A stretch of DNA of 64,000 bases from Phlebiopsis flavidoalba (taxonomy: Eukaryota; Basidiomycota; Agaricomycetes; Polyporales; Phanerochaetaceae), in assembly GCA_035772785.1 (NCBI GenBank), contig JAOCPU010000051.1:205727-269726 (forward strand), written 5' to 3'. This document shows positions 35,040 to 46,809 of the stretch, in pieces. The notes beneath the pieces were generated by a model. The model ran no database searches and was not told where the DNA came from. It worked only from the letters and a program-made list of their open reading frames with translations. Both the position numbers and the translations under genes were made by a program. Position 1 is the first letter of the stretch; each line of letters opens with the position of its first letter.

Positions 35040-36140
35040 CCCCCCTCCCCCCTCGCCCTTACTCGGGCACCAAAGGCGTCCGCCTGCTCCTCGCAGGGCG
35101 CGGCCTCGGCGGGTACACAATCCCCTCCCTCCGTCCCCACAATCAGTCACATTCAACTGACGTCTGCGCACGCAAGTGGTTCATAGGCCTGTTCGGCGTG
35201 TACTATCAGACCGTCGTAGCCTAACGTTCACTCTCTACCCCTCGCTGGACGGCAAAGTCCCCGCTTGCTCACGCTTCCTTATTTTTTTCGCTTCAGATTC
35301 CTCACGACCTTTCCACCGCCGTCATACACTTTCTCCGGCCGAGCTCTTCAGCTGGAGGGCAGGTCCGCCGCTGGCGAGGTACCGCCCCTTCTCCCCCGCT
35401 TCATGAATCCTTGGGAGTTGGGGATGTAGGTGACGTGCGTAGTTGTGCGCACTGAGGTGGGGTCGCACATCATGTCGCGCGGGCGCCCGCACGTTTCTCT
35501 ATCGGTTCGGAGAGCCAGCCACAGGAGGGCATGTCACTCGGACGGCCCAGCGGCTCGGCGCAGTTCGGGTCGCAGACCTGCCATCCCCACCTCTGACCTT
35601 ACCACTGACATCCTAGCAGCGCTCGCGCTCGTCGAGCGCACTACTGCGCGTCGGACATGCGTCTGCACGCCCCCTCCTTGCTCCTGTTCCAGACACAAAA
35701 TGCGTGCAGAGCTAGACACGGTCATCCGCCGCGATAGGCCACCAGCGCGTCGCCGATTACAGCCCTCCTTCATCCTGTTCCGCACAAAATGCGTGAGAGC
35801 TAGACACATCATCCGCGCGATAGGCCACAGCGCGTCCCGATGCACACATCCGTTCGCGTTTTCCGCCTCGCTCTGCCATCCTCTTGACATCTCTCGCCAG
35901 TACGTCCCCCCACCTCCACTTCCCCACTTTCTCATAGCTGAACGCCGCGAAGATGATGATTCGCGGAAACAATACGCCCTTCGTCTTCCCCGCGCGCGAC
36001 AGAGAGCACACTCGCGATGTTTACTCCTCATGATCGGGCTCTGCGGGTTCTGCGCGCAGGTGCTCATGACGATGGGGCTGCAGCTGTAGGCGCCGGGTCG
36101 GGGCGGGGGACGATGGCGGTGTACATCCAGGTGCGTTTTC
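35040..36140 (+). CDS. EamA/drug-metabolite transporter, copy with internal duplication
   Basis: Ten-helix drug/metabolite transporter family member, SLC35G-like; substrate unknown. Plus-strand blocks: LLG.KGVRLLLAGRGLGG (about 35050-35100), FIGLFGVYYQT (35179-35212), TSDLTTDILAALALVE (about 35588-35640) and HIIRAIGHSAS (35803-35836). Then come LLLMIGLCGFCAQVLMTMGL (about 36018-36080) and GRGTMAVYIQ before a GTGCGT donor at about 36131. The last helix exon, expected downstream, was not found. An 85-base block (35672-35756) is repeated at 35763-35840, so the helix-5 segment appears twice. Several frame shifts occur. It may be a pseudogene. Confidence 0.55.
35672..35840 (+). repeat. Local tandem duplication in transporter copy
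   Basis: Unit 35672-35756 recurs at 35763-35840. The units share CAAAATGCGTG, GAGCTAGACAC, GCGATAGGCCAC and CAGCGCGTC and differ mainly by one- to three-base indels. Confidence 0.8.
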
Positions 36141-38085
36141 GCCCTCGCTTGCACAAGTAAAGGGGAAGGCTGAGAGCGGTGATGGGTGGTGTAACGCGGT
36201 GGGGTTTTGCTCGTTGTGTGGTGTTTGGGGCGCCGCCGAGTAGGTGGCGGTTCGGTCTCTGGGCATCACGGGGGTACCATTTGTCGGGAGTGCAGTGTTA
36301 GGTTGCTGTATTACGTTCCATATTGTATGCTTTAGAAGAGGCTGAGATGAAGTGGTGTCGTAGCCATAGGTTTCACAGGAGGTTTTGTCGCGAAGGAGCG
36401 TCAGTGAGGATGTGGCGGAGGAGGGGTGATTCTTTTTCCTTTGCCAGAGAGGACGGGGAGCCATGGCGGAACGAATAGACGAGCAATGACTTATTTGTGA
36501 GCTGATGTATAAGGGATATGTGAGGATGAAACACTCTGACTAACGGTCCAATACTCTACTAGCCTCTAGAGCGGCCAGTATGAAAAACCTGTTAGTCTTG
36601 AAAACATTGGTTGGCATTGTTTGGATTAATTTTGCATGTGATAACGTCGTCCATCCTCTAGAGGAATTCTTGATGCGTGCGCCTTTGGTCGCTTGGGGCT
36701 TTGTTCAACGCATAGCAAACTCGGCACTGCTTACGGACTTGAAGCGGCCATTGGCGCTCGAAGTCCAGAGCATGATTGAGCGCAACGAATGAGCAGCACT
36801 GCTACTCCAATCAAGCCGGCCCGTTTCCATTACACACAATCGTCTCACTGTACCACCCTTGAATAGTTCAACGTCTAAGACACACCCTAATACTTGCACA
36901 AAACCGCCACAATATACCTGACTCATAAGATGGCCGTAGGATGACAAGATCAGTGATCCAACGAACAATGAAATCGGACCCATCAAAACACCTGCCCCGG
37001 AAGAAAAGTCGCAAAGACCTGTTGTGTCGCACTCGGGCCGGCGCTCCCCCGCTCGGTCCCGCTCTCCGGCCTCGGCCACAAATCGATGGGCCAATGGCAC
37101 ATGTGACCCACAACAGACTGCACCGCTATCAACAGCCGCCACCACGCCAGTCACCTGCCGCACAAAAACACTCAGCCCCCTTCCGTACCTTGCCCTAACT
37201 CCCCTCCCTACCACAACCACCGCCTCAAGCGGCAAGACAACGCAACGTACAGAGCAGACTGATTGGCGCCATCACGTAACAACCTGCCACCCACTAACGA
37301 ACGCTCGCGCCACCGCGATACATCGGTCCGCTCGATCTCCATTGATACGTCCACGTGCACATTTGCCTACGATGGACCGCCAGTCGAGGTGGTATGCCCA
37401 CACCAATTACCGACCCACCGACAACGCTCGGCCGCCCGACCACAGGGCACTGTCCCGCGCGGCCGCACGCTCCCGGGCGGCGCGGCCGGCGGCGGCGAGA
37501 CAATCAGCGCAAATGCGCCTCACCCTGGGAAGAATGTGGGCGATTCCACTGTCCCCAGGTGCGTGTCTGGATAGAGTTGCGGGTACCCGGGTTGGTTTGT
37601 GGGCGCGCGGGAGGGCTCGCACAGGACGCGCGGAAGGTGGCGAGGAAAACCAGAAATTCGCGGGGAGGGGATGTTATGCTTGCCGTGGCGGGTCGTCGCA
37701 GCGTGGTCGCCTTAATTTCGGCTGTAGTGCGCTGTGAAAAAAATGGGCGGTCGGTCTTTATTCCCTACTACCATCTTGACATCGTGGTGCTGGGTTTTGT
37801 AGGGCGGTTTTTTGCACGCTCATCTGAATGTTGCGGGCAAGGTCACGACCTGATATAGCCTCGATTTCACAACCTTGGTCTAGTGCATTATGATAGCACG
37901 TTATTGTGCGAAATGGTGCGTTCATATATAGTTGAAGCGTGTAATGCTATGCGGCTAGGCGATGATGCGTTATTATGACACCTAGTTGCTATTACATGGT
38001 GATTTGTTTTGTGTATCATATAGTGTGAGTGCTTGCTACTCGCACGTCATGTAATTTAAATTCTGGAACAAAATGACTTCTGTCT
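36141..38085. other. Region between transporter copies, low complexity
   Basis: Holds a 70-codon plus ORF at 36580-36792 (MKNLLVLKTLVGIVWINFAC) and long unassigned frames on both strands (36705-37235 minus, 37024-37737 plus). The area just before 38090 should contain the first helices of the next transporter copy, but they were not recognisable. Confidence 0.35.
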
Positions 38086-38089
38086 CGCA

Positions 38090-39590
38090 GGTATATTACA
38101 AAAGTTCCCGACCAATACTGGGCCCAAAAGGCGTTCGCCTACTGCTCTGTCTTAGAGGCTTTGTCGGGTGCGCCCCCACCACTCTATTTTAATTACCCAT
38201 GCTCATCGGTAAATTCACAGCTTTTTTGGTCTATTTTGGAGTATAGTCTACTCCCTTCAATATCTTTCTCTCATTCTCTGATGCGACCACAGTCTTGACC
38301 TTCCTCGCGCCCCATGTTGCGCCACAGTCACCGCCGCCATCTTCCTCGGCGAGCCCATAACGTAGGCGGCAGGTCGGAGCGGGCTGTGAGTCTCCACCTA
38401 CCATCAGCAAACGTCCACGCTGACGAGGAAACAGTCTGCGCGCTTTTGTTTGGCGTTATTCTTATCGCACGACCCGCGTCCCTGTTCGGACGGGCAGGCG
38501 GAGCTCTCGGACGTGGACGCTCTCTGACGGCACGAGGCAACCTCGTCGAGGACGTGTCGCTGACCCCGCACGTAACGCCGGCACAGCGGCTGGCTGCACG
38601 CGTCCTAACATCATCTTAGGGTACAACATATACCCCGGCTCGCAAGTCATTGGCTGACCCCTTGGACAGCGTCGCCATGCTCGGGCGTCCTGGGAGACAC
38701 TGGTGCTTGTGCGTGCATTGGCATTATGATCCGAACGCCCAGCTGTTTGGATAAGGACGATTCCCCCTGCAGATATACTATACGCGCCATTGGCAAGCGC
38801 GCGCACCCGCTGCACAATATTACTACTTTTCCTCGCTCCAATGCGTCATCGTATCCGACAGTATCGTAAGGCGGGCCTTCGATGTAACATGTTCGCAGTT
38901 TACTGACAGCTGCGACTCCCGTCAGGATGATTGTCATGCGGACCGATTTCGTTCCTGCCGTTGAGGCTTGCCTGGATCGTGATGCTGCTCATGATCGGTG
39001 TATTCGGATTCTTTGCCCAAGTACGCGCCCGCAGCTCCTTGACCCGGTTAGCGAGCTCTCTGACGTGAGAATCAGACGTTACTAACGATGGGCCTCCAAC
39101 GCGAAGCCGTGGGGCGAGGGAACGATCGGCAGTCTACACCCAGGTAACGGCCCCCACTCAATGGAGACCCGGCGCGCGCGCGCGCTGACACGCCCGCGCA
39201 GCTTGCGACAGGTGGTGTACGCGATGGACCTTCGACCAAATTTTCTTCCACAGTTCGCCGTCGCTGCTGTCCATCTCTTTGGGACACTTATTATTGTTCT
39301 GCTCGGCCATTTTACGTCGCGGTTGGTGCGTCCTGCCTTTTGCTCCGGTTCCTGCCTCAACCAGCCACCGCGGCCGGCTCATCCGATTGGCTTCGTCGCA
39401 GGTCACGAAACCGAACACGGGCAAGCACAAGCGCATGCAGAGCCAGCTGCCGTCCGTCGAGGACATCACGCTCGCAAAGAAGGCCTGCTCGCGCACCAGG
39501 AGGACGAGCCGGACGGGGACCTCCCTGCCCAAGGAGTCCGTGCCGTCGCCGCTCGACGCCGCCGCCGCCACCACAGGGCGGACATGAAAC
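38090..39590 (+). CDS. EamA/drug-metabolite transporter, most complete copy
   Basis: Best-preserved member of the cluster. After an acceptor near 38090: YITKVPDPILGPKGVRLLL-like sequence (with a shift) and LRGF (38090-38165). Then FGV then SFSDATTVLTFLAP (about 38236-38312) and LLFGVILIARPASLFGRAGG (38440-38500). TIRAIGKRAHPLHNITTF follows (38775-38830), then MIVMRTDFV (38932-38960), AWIVMLLMIGVFGFFAQ (38966-39020, with shifts) and GRGTIGSLHPG/GVYTQ near 39115-39145. The last exon reads SSPSLLSIFGTLIIVL (39253-39300). A hydrophilic tail, LPSVEDITLAKK and LLAHQEDEPDGDLP, ends around 39587. Duplicated EamA domains of about five helices each are typical. Substrate unknown; frame shifts as elsewhere. 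Confidence 0.7.
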
Positions 39591-39689
39591 ACACCAAGAA
39601 CGCCTGCTTCATCGTAGTATCTTTGGACGCCTGGACTCGCGTCCAATGGCGCGCGTAGTTTGACTTTGTGGTACTCAGCCCGGACGCTT

Positions 39690-40440
39690 TGTTTGGACGG
39701 ACCTGAATAGATTTCCGATCCTCGAATTTGCCAAAATCGCGCTGGACCCACTGACGCCTCGCGGGCACCCCAATTCCGCTGCCACAACATCCCGGCTGGC
39801 CCCTGCCGCGCCGCGCACACGCCCACGCATGGCGCGCTGTCACGCCCGGGTGATGTTCTGGCGGTCTTCGAGCGAACAGTCGCAGGGAGACATGTGGGCT
39901 TTGGGCTGCGGGCGCGCGCGCTATAGGCGCGCACGAGGCGCACCACCCAGATCAAAACAACCAAAAAAACCCCAGCAGAACATGAGAAGCCTGACAGGAT
40001 CGCTCCAGGTGTCGTGTGGTGAGTGTTTGGGCGTAGATGCGGGCTTTTTGTCTAGCGTTTCGCCGTCGCCGTGTGGTGGCGCACCGTGTGCTCCCTGTGC
40101 GTCCGACGTCGGGGGAATCGTTGAGATCACCATCGATGCGAACACGTTCTTTGGGAACGGTGCTACTGCTGTTGGTCAGAGGACGATGCCCAGCAGACGC
40201 GCGGATGGGAGGAGGTGTGGCCTGTGAGCGCCGCGGATGCGTCCATGGGAGAGTTAGCTGCAGACAGCCGGAACACGAATGCCACGAAGTGCGCGGTGAG
40301 CGGGCATAGTAGCGCGGCGGCGCTCGGTATAGGTCTAATGCCTCGTGCGGCGTCGCTGGCCAGTTCTTTGAAAACCGTGGTATTGTATTGCACTTGCGCG
40401 ACAGCTAGGGACAAGCTGTACATCAAGAGAGTACCCTGAA
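39690..40440 (-). CDS. Unassigned minus-strand gene with one membrane helix
   Basis: Minus-strand reading starts near 40438 (GTLLMYSLSLAVAQVQYNTT, VFKELASDAARG) and FVAFVFRLSAA follows. After a probable intron a hydrophobic segment, CSAGVFLVVLIWVVRLVRAY (about 39920-39990), is followed by a charged stretch. A signal-like start plus a single helix suggests a membrane or secreted protein. Family not recognised. Confidence 0.3.
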
Positions 40441-40457
40441 GGTGAAAGGGCGGCGCC

Positions 40458-41129
40458 ATGAGAGCTCGTGCACAACACGCGTCATGCCTAGGAAGACTCG
40501 TAACGTCAGAGAAGATGCACAGGGTCCATGCAACAATGCCGTACGCGCCTCTAGGGGACGAGGCCGAGGGGTTCAGGATCCTACGAGTCATGGTCACCAA
40601 ACAGAGATCTGCTTCGCCCTGGCGGGTGCCACACCTGCGCTCTCCGCGCCGTTCTGATAGAGCCTGCGGCCTTCTCGAATACAGTCCAGGCGCGACGAGC
40701 TTGGCTCCCCTTTCCTCTTGCACCGCCGGGTCATCGTTTCATGGCAATTACCAACGCTTCCTCGAGACGGTGGATTCACATAAGATCTCGAACCTTTCTC
40801 CCATTACTTCACCCCGCAGGCCTTCCAGACTCTGGGCGGCTCCGTGCGGGGCAACGAGAGACGTGCTCGCCGAGGGCTGTTTGACGGTGACCGCTTCATA
40901 TCAGCCGGCACAGCGTGAACCTTGCGACGGGAACATCCTACGAAACTCACTAGCTAGTTGCGCGTGCGCATTGTGGCGGCGTGCTGTTTTGACTAAAATC
41001 CGTCGAAAGTCGTATAGAGTAGGAGGCGAGCTGCTTCATCGCGTTCGCTGCGCATTCAAAGTCAGCTCGAGTCAGATGTCTGAGCATAAACTAGGATGCA
41101 CCATCGTACTTGAGTCGGCTTCAGAATGA
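40458..41129 (+). CDS. Unassigned 223-codon ORF
   Basis: Uninterrupted plus-strand frame from ATG 40458 to TGA 41129. Its product is Ser/Arg/Ala-rich with no domain I recognise. Being one of the few long intact frames in this stretch it is listed, but it may be chance in GC-rich DNA. Confidence 0.2.
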   Translation: MRARAQHASCLGRLVTSEKMHRVHATMPYAPLGDEAEGFRILRVMVTKQRSASPWRVPHLRSPRRSDRACGLLEYSPGATSLAPLSSCTAGSSFHGNYQRFLETVDSHKISNLSPITSPRRPSRLWAAPCGATRDVLAEGCLTVTASYQPAQREPCDGNILRNSLASCACALWRRAVLTKIRRKSYRVGGELLHRVRCAFKVSSSQMSEHKLGCTIVLESASE

Positions 41130-42390
41130 CTCTATTCTGACAGCCGTGAATGTAATGGCGACCCGAACATCTTCACGCTCCCTTTCCATGATATGCATCA
41201 AGCCGTGGATTAGTACCATGACTTTACGTTGCTCCTCAGCAGCAACTTTAGCCTCACACCTACTACATACCACCATGCGTTTTGGAACCGAACGGCCAGG
41301 TACGTCCGGAAGCGTGAATGCGCATCCCGCCTCCGCAACTTGAGCTCCGGCAGTGCAGTGGCGGGTTGGGGTCCATTGAGGGGCAGAACTCCATTTGGGA
41401 CAAGGGTGTGAGGAACTTGACCGGGACTGAGTCTGCCACCATGGTTTTCTACCGTCGGCAACGTGAGTGGCAAGGTACGGGGGAACTCCGAAGTCCACGA
41501 TCAAAGCGTCGGTGAAGCTGTCCTAGAGCTGGTTTTTCTGCCGTGCAAAATCCTTGCTAAAATTTATGGAAATGGTAGGAGCGCGTGGTCTCAGAGTGTG
41601 ATGATAACACAGCTTGATTGCGTTGGGTCTCTATATGGATCACGGCTAGACTGGCAAACTCGTGATGGTAAGAGGCGATCCTGCGCGTCGCGCTGTCGTC
41701 CACGTCTGTGTCGATAATTACCGGTGGGGAATGAATGAGCGGTCACTGACTCGATGGAACACGGCGAGCTGATGGCAAAGTTTCACTTACGGCCATCTCA
41801 CATCGAGCTATGACAGTTCACAACCGTGTAGTAGAGGTTTTCATATGTGTACTATTATGGTGGCACAATCCACCGCTAAGCCGGTGGTACACATGCTGGA
41901 TGATACGTAGCCACCGAGTAAGGTGCGTGCCTGTAAACTGCTCTCAGTGCGAAAATCTTCATTGATGTGTCTCCACAGGCACATAGACAGACATTTGCTT
42001 CCTGGTGCAGTCGTTGAGCCCTCCAATTATTCATTGCATTTCGAAGATATCCGCGATCAAGGCGCTGCTCGTGCCGGCCATGTTCCTCGGGGGGCCCTGG
42101 CTCAAAGCTGTGTCCAAGCATTTCAATGCTCTTGCCGAACTATGACCATCTGGACCATTCATTTCTACGGCATATCTCTGACCTTACTGTAGACCCACCG
42201 CGTGGCCCGAATCACGCGAAAAAAGACCTGGACGAGAGTCTGTGAGACTCTTCGCCGTGCAGGAACAAGAGATGCTCTCCAACCGGAAATAATCGACCAG
42301 CCAAAATAGGTTTTTGTGCGACATGACCGGGTGCGCTTTACCTATGAGATAGCTTGGATTAACGTGTTATCAAATCCTACAGTGAACTAC
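41130..42390 (-). other. Unassigned region, weak minus-strand frames
   Basis: Minus-strand frames at 41876-42121 (LDRGYLRNAMNNWRAQRLHQ then EANVCLCACGD) and 41121-41504 might be exons of one gene, but no family was recognised. No repeats or RNA genes seen. Confidence 0.25.
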
Positions 42391-42788
42391 AGTGACATTC
42401 CATGCACACTTGGATCTGCTCGTGGGCCAAATCCGCAGTGCTTCAGAGCGCGGATATTATGCCCCGCCGCTCGATACTATCTCTGAATCTCCCGATATGG
42501 AACAACAACAATCAATCCTGGTTAGGCGAGTGGCTCCAAGTCTCCCCCCCCCCGGTCTATACTCCTTCCCTCGTCCACACCTGCTCCTCCTTACAACCTC
42601 AGACCACCATCTACTCCCATTGTACTTCCACCAGCTTTGACTTGTGATGCACCTCCGCTGCAATATTGCTTGGGACCTACCAGTCATGGTTAGAATACGC
42701 ATAACAAACCACCCCCGCGGTCGGAGACACTCAGGCAGACCCCGAAGGTCCCTCAAAGTGGAATCGGAATGATCAAGAGCCGTTCTCT

Positions 42789-43568
42789 GTGGCGTCGATG
42801 CTTCTTATCTTCTCTGACGCCAAAACACTTACTTACTATCCAACCTATGGGAGCATCGGACTCAGACGCGTTTTCACTAGCGATCCACCCCAGACAATAA
42901 CCATGTCGTATCCTGGCCAACCGGGGCAAGCCCCTAAACTACACCCCAACCGTAAGGAGGTTGATGGGCCGCTGTTTTTTGACTTCTTCCCTGATGGGCC
43001 TATCGCAGCTTTACCGATCTCGAAGGCATCAAGAGAGACGGACTATAGCAGAAACTCTACAAAAGAGGCGAGGAGGGCGTCCACCACAATTACCCGGCCC
43101 GGCTTGCATCCTGACACGATCCCGCAATGGATGGAAAACATGATGGACTACACCCGAAAGAAAACGGCAGCATCTACTCACCTACCTCGCCGTCCTGAAA
43201 AGCCACGCGAGCAAAAACTATGGCGATGAACATCTCTCGAGAGCTCGCCGAGCTCAAGCTAGCGGAGGAAATGACCAAGTACCACGGCTGCATTGAATAT
43301 CTCCGCGCTAGTGTTGGCGACGACATTCGCGCAGTATATATTGGAAAAGGCTTGCAGAAACAGAGCTAGCAGACGGACGCCGCTTACAAATTCAACACTC
43401 TAGGAGACCAGCTTCATCATATGTTAATGGCGCTGGTCCTCAATACCAGGCCCCACCGACGCCGCTAACGAAGAGGAAGATGACGCCGCTAACGAGGAGG
43501 AAGATGGCGCCGCTAAACGAGGAGGAAGGTTTGAAGACGAAGATGAAGATGAAGAACAACAGGGCTAA
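42789..43568 (+). CDS. Unassigned protein with acidic repeat end
   Basis: Plus-strand frames give MSYPGQPGQAPKLHPNRKEV and PLFFDFFPDGPIAALPISKA (from ATG 42903). After a shift they give ISRELAELKLAEEMTKYHGC and SVGDDIRAVYIGKGLQ (43229-43360), then an acidic tail with three copies of DAANEEED-like sequence and EDEDEDEEQQG. The lysine- and glutamate-rich middle looks like coiled coil. I do not recognise the family; a retroelement gag remnant is possible. Start could also be at 42789. Confidence 0.3.
43457..43530 (+). repeat. 24-bp tandem repeat, three units, encoding DAANEEED
   Basis: GACGCCGCTAACGARGAGGA-type units start at about 43457, 43481 and 43505. The third has an extra A (GCTAAACG), which shifts the frame. 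Confidence 0.8.
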
Positions 43569-43608
43569 ATAATCCTCTACAGCCACCAATGCCTCCCCCC
43601 ATTCAATA

Positions 43609-44085
43609 CTATATCGTGAAGTAACGTTTGTAAATACGTCTTCACTCCCGATACTCAATCTCTGCAGTAGCGCTGGGACGGACGCCAGCCCGTGGCAAAC
43701 AGCCACAAAGCCCCGCCTCTGGCGCGCCCAACCGTTATTCACGACGGCCCACCCAACCCCCATCCGCGCCCCCGTGTTCCATGCACAGGCGCTACAGGAC
43801 AGCTTTCCTATCTTTCCCCCTTCCAGCCCTCCTTCGGACAGCTCGTTGGGTAACCCGGCTACCGGAACCTCGTTCAATACCCTGTCGTGAGTCATATATA
43901 TAGACTACACCTCCGTACTCATACTCAACTTCTTGAGTGCAGCGCTGAGGACGGACGCCAGCTCGTGGCAAGCAGCACAAGGCAGCCGTTCCCCCCGCGC
44001 CGACTGTTTTCACCCACCCGACCGTCCTTTCATGACACCGCCCCCGTTCTTACGCACGGCGCCCGCAGTACGACAGATCTAACCC
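43609..44085 (+). repeat. Diverged direct duplication
   Basis: Sequence around 43650-43720 recurs at about 43918-43980. Both copies share ATACTCAA, GCGCTG.GGACGGACGCCAG, CGTGGCAA.CAGC and ACAA, offset by about 270 bases. Function unknown. Confidence 0.6.
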
Positions 44086-46809
44086 CCTTTGTCAGACCCT
44101 TTCTCCGACAGTCGTCGCCGCGTGAAGTGCTCCGGTGCCCATCCCCAATGCCGTCCCAAGTACCGCGCCCAGTGGGGCACCGAACACAGTCAAGAATGGG
44201 GCAGGCGACAAGCGCCGCGATTACACGCCGCGTTCAGAGACGACGAAGACGACTCTTCCGATGACGGCGACTACGAGCGGACAAGAAACGGAGTGGAAGG
44301 CTGGGCGCATGCCCGTGTACTCCTTATACGGTCGGGTCAGCAGGATTCTGCGGAGCTTGCGCTGGGGAAGCAGCGCATTGCCCCGACTACCGCTTCCGAT
44401 GGAGAAGATGCCAGATCACGAGAGCGAGGGCACGAGGGCGCAGTCTCCCATCCTTGATAGTACTCAGGGCGCTTCTTGGAGGTAAACGGCGTCTGCCTCC
44501 GACCCTGCGCAAACGGATCTCGAACCCGGCGCACAAGTCGACTTCGGAGGAGCGAGAGACGAGCTGACCGATCGCGTCACCCGAAGGTTCACACGAGCTT
44601 GGACCCCTCAGGCCAGCACGCCCCCGCTGGCAATCCTCTTTGCCCATTCCCCGAGTCCCCCACAGCGGAAGCCTTCTGGGAGGCATAGATAACAAAGCTC
44701 CCCGATGCTTCCCAGGGGAAACCTTCGCCCGATATTCCAAACGCATTGACGTTTGCTCGCCGAAGACATACCTGGTCCATGCCATCCTCGACGATCCCCA
44801 AATTCTGACTTCATCATCTGATGGGGGGGGGGACGGTCAAAAACATCAATCCGCCCCCTGTGTACGCCCGCCCGCCGCTCGCCGACCGGAGAGTGCTTAG
44901 CCAGCACGTTTCGTTTGCTGGCCAGCTCGGAAACAGAACGAGTCAACCAGGTCTCGCCTCTTCCGATTTTTTTTTGCCACTCCACGTACAGCGCTAAGGC
45001 CAACCCCCTTCAAGCACTAGAAGCACAATACCCATGACATTCAAGTCCATACATTGCACCTGTCGAGACAGATCCGTCCAAGGCGGATCTCATTCCCTGT
45101 CATGGGACGAATCTTTATTAGAGTTCGTTGAGCACCCAGCCTAGGGATGCCCAATTGCGCCGAGGCTAACACCTCGCTCTGAAGCATGGCGGGAGATGGC
45201 CCTTCCACCGCCGACAAGTCGAAAACGGCCAGCTCGGCTCGCAGCATTCGTCTGTTTTGTCAAACGATTCCGTGTCCCGCCAGCTCTCAAGCGCAGTGCC
45301 AATTGCGCCCAAGGACGGCGCCCAAAGCCGCCTATGCAGCCAGCCTCGATCCCGCTCCTCCGCCCCACTGCCCTTTGTGCATGAACGCTACACTCGATCC
45401 CCGCGCGCAGGGCGACACTAAACAATCCCAACCCGATTGCCTTGCCCTAGAGTCCCGGCACGCACCCTCGACCCCCGCCCGCACAGATCCGCCCGCTGTC
45501 TACCAGTTCCTGGTCAAAAAGCCAGGTCAATCCCCGTTCAGAAACGCGTAGCCCCGTCCGGCCCCCAGGCAGGGTCCATCACGCAAGCGCCCTTCCTCTC
45601 TTTACAACGGGAGATTGCCCCGCCTGTCCCCCCCCCCTCATTTTTTTAGGCTCAAGACAACGCCCAGCGACCTCGCTCCAGGCGTTCGCCTCTCAAGCGT
45701 AGGGAAGAGAGCCTCTGTGGATCATAGCGAACACGGATGGCGCGTTGCGTTTGATCCGACGAGCAACACGATGCGCGAGTCCGGGGTGACGCGCGCCGAG
45801 ACATTTTTTTTTGGCCTGTTTTGTTTTTTTGGCTAGGCCCGTTCCCGCCCAGGTTCTGCCCTCTACTAAACAGGCAAGCCCGCTTGTTATCAACTTACTG
45901 GGACTCTGAGCGACACTCCACAGGCCGTCGTCACGAGTCTCCAAACCGCAGCGATAGAGCGCCTTGTGGGATCTAAGGAAACGCCCGTTGCGGCTCATCG
46001 ACTTAGCTGGACGCGAAACTACGATGCGAGAGTCCGTGATGAAATAAGATGCGCGGAGACATTCTGGCCCAGGGCAGGAGAGCACGCGTTGGAGGTATTC
46101 GGAGGCACCAGCATCTGGAGCAGGATACCGCCGATTGAGTTAGAACCCCGTAAGGTGAAGAATGTTTGAAATCCGGACCACGTCTTGCCTCACGAATATG
46201 CAATCGTGACCACGCACGGTACTATTAGCTTAATCATTAGATTTGAGAATTATCTGTCCCTTGTGTAACTACTGCTCCGTTTCTTTCTTTTGGAAATTGT
46301 TGTATTTGTGTTTTAGAGATTACCTCAGCATGTCATCTGCAGGAGAGACTTCTCCGTGGCTTCATGCCTATAGTATTCAAAATCTCATACCTACTACCTG
46401 TACTGTATCTCACGGTGAACGGGAGGGTTTCAATGTTAGTAGGGTTTAGCAATCACGAATTACGGGGAAATAATTCTGAACGCAATTGAGAATTTTGAGC
46501 ACGTCCACTGGATGACACATAACGTCAACGCTCAAGTTTGACGGTTCCGGGTCAACTGCGGACAAAACGCCAAAAACATTAGTAGTTACTCTCCAGTTCC
46601 ATATCGTCGGGGCGATACGGGCCATAATCGACTTTCTATTGTCGTGCGCCTCTGTAATGATGATTTTGTGTACTATTTCCGCGCTTAGTCGACTTGCATA
46701 TACACTCTACAGGTCACTGAGCCTATTTGTTTAACAGCGCTTTATAGTCATTCCAGTCTCGAAACATCCACAGTGGCAAAACGTTCGTCCGTACCTAAGC
46801 TTGAAATAC
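44086..46809. other. Unassigned, repeat-bearing region
   Basis: Many overlapping frames without known motif (44089-44457 plus, 44608-45003 minus, 45186-45551 plus). A second diverged direct repeat pairs 45737-45815 with 45983-46068 (shared CGATGCGMGAGTCCG and GCGC.GAGACATT words). From about 46200 to 46800 the DNA is AT-rich and looks intergenic. Confidence 0.35.

Noticed and set aside
36705..37235. 176-codon minus-strand open frame
   Set aside because: No recognisable domain, overlaps other long frames in the same low-complexity DNA, and lies between plus-strand transporter copies.
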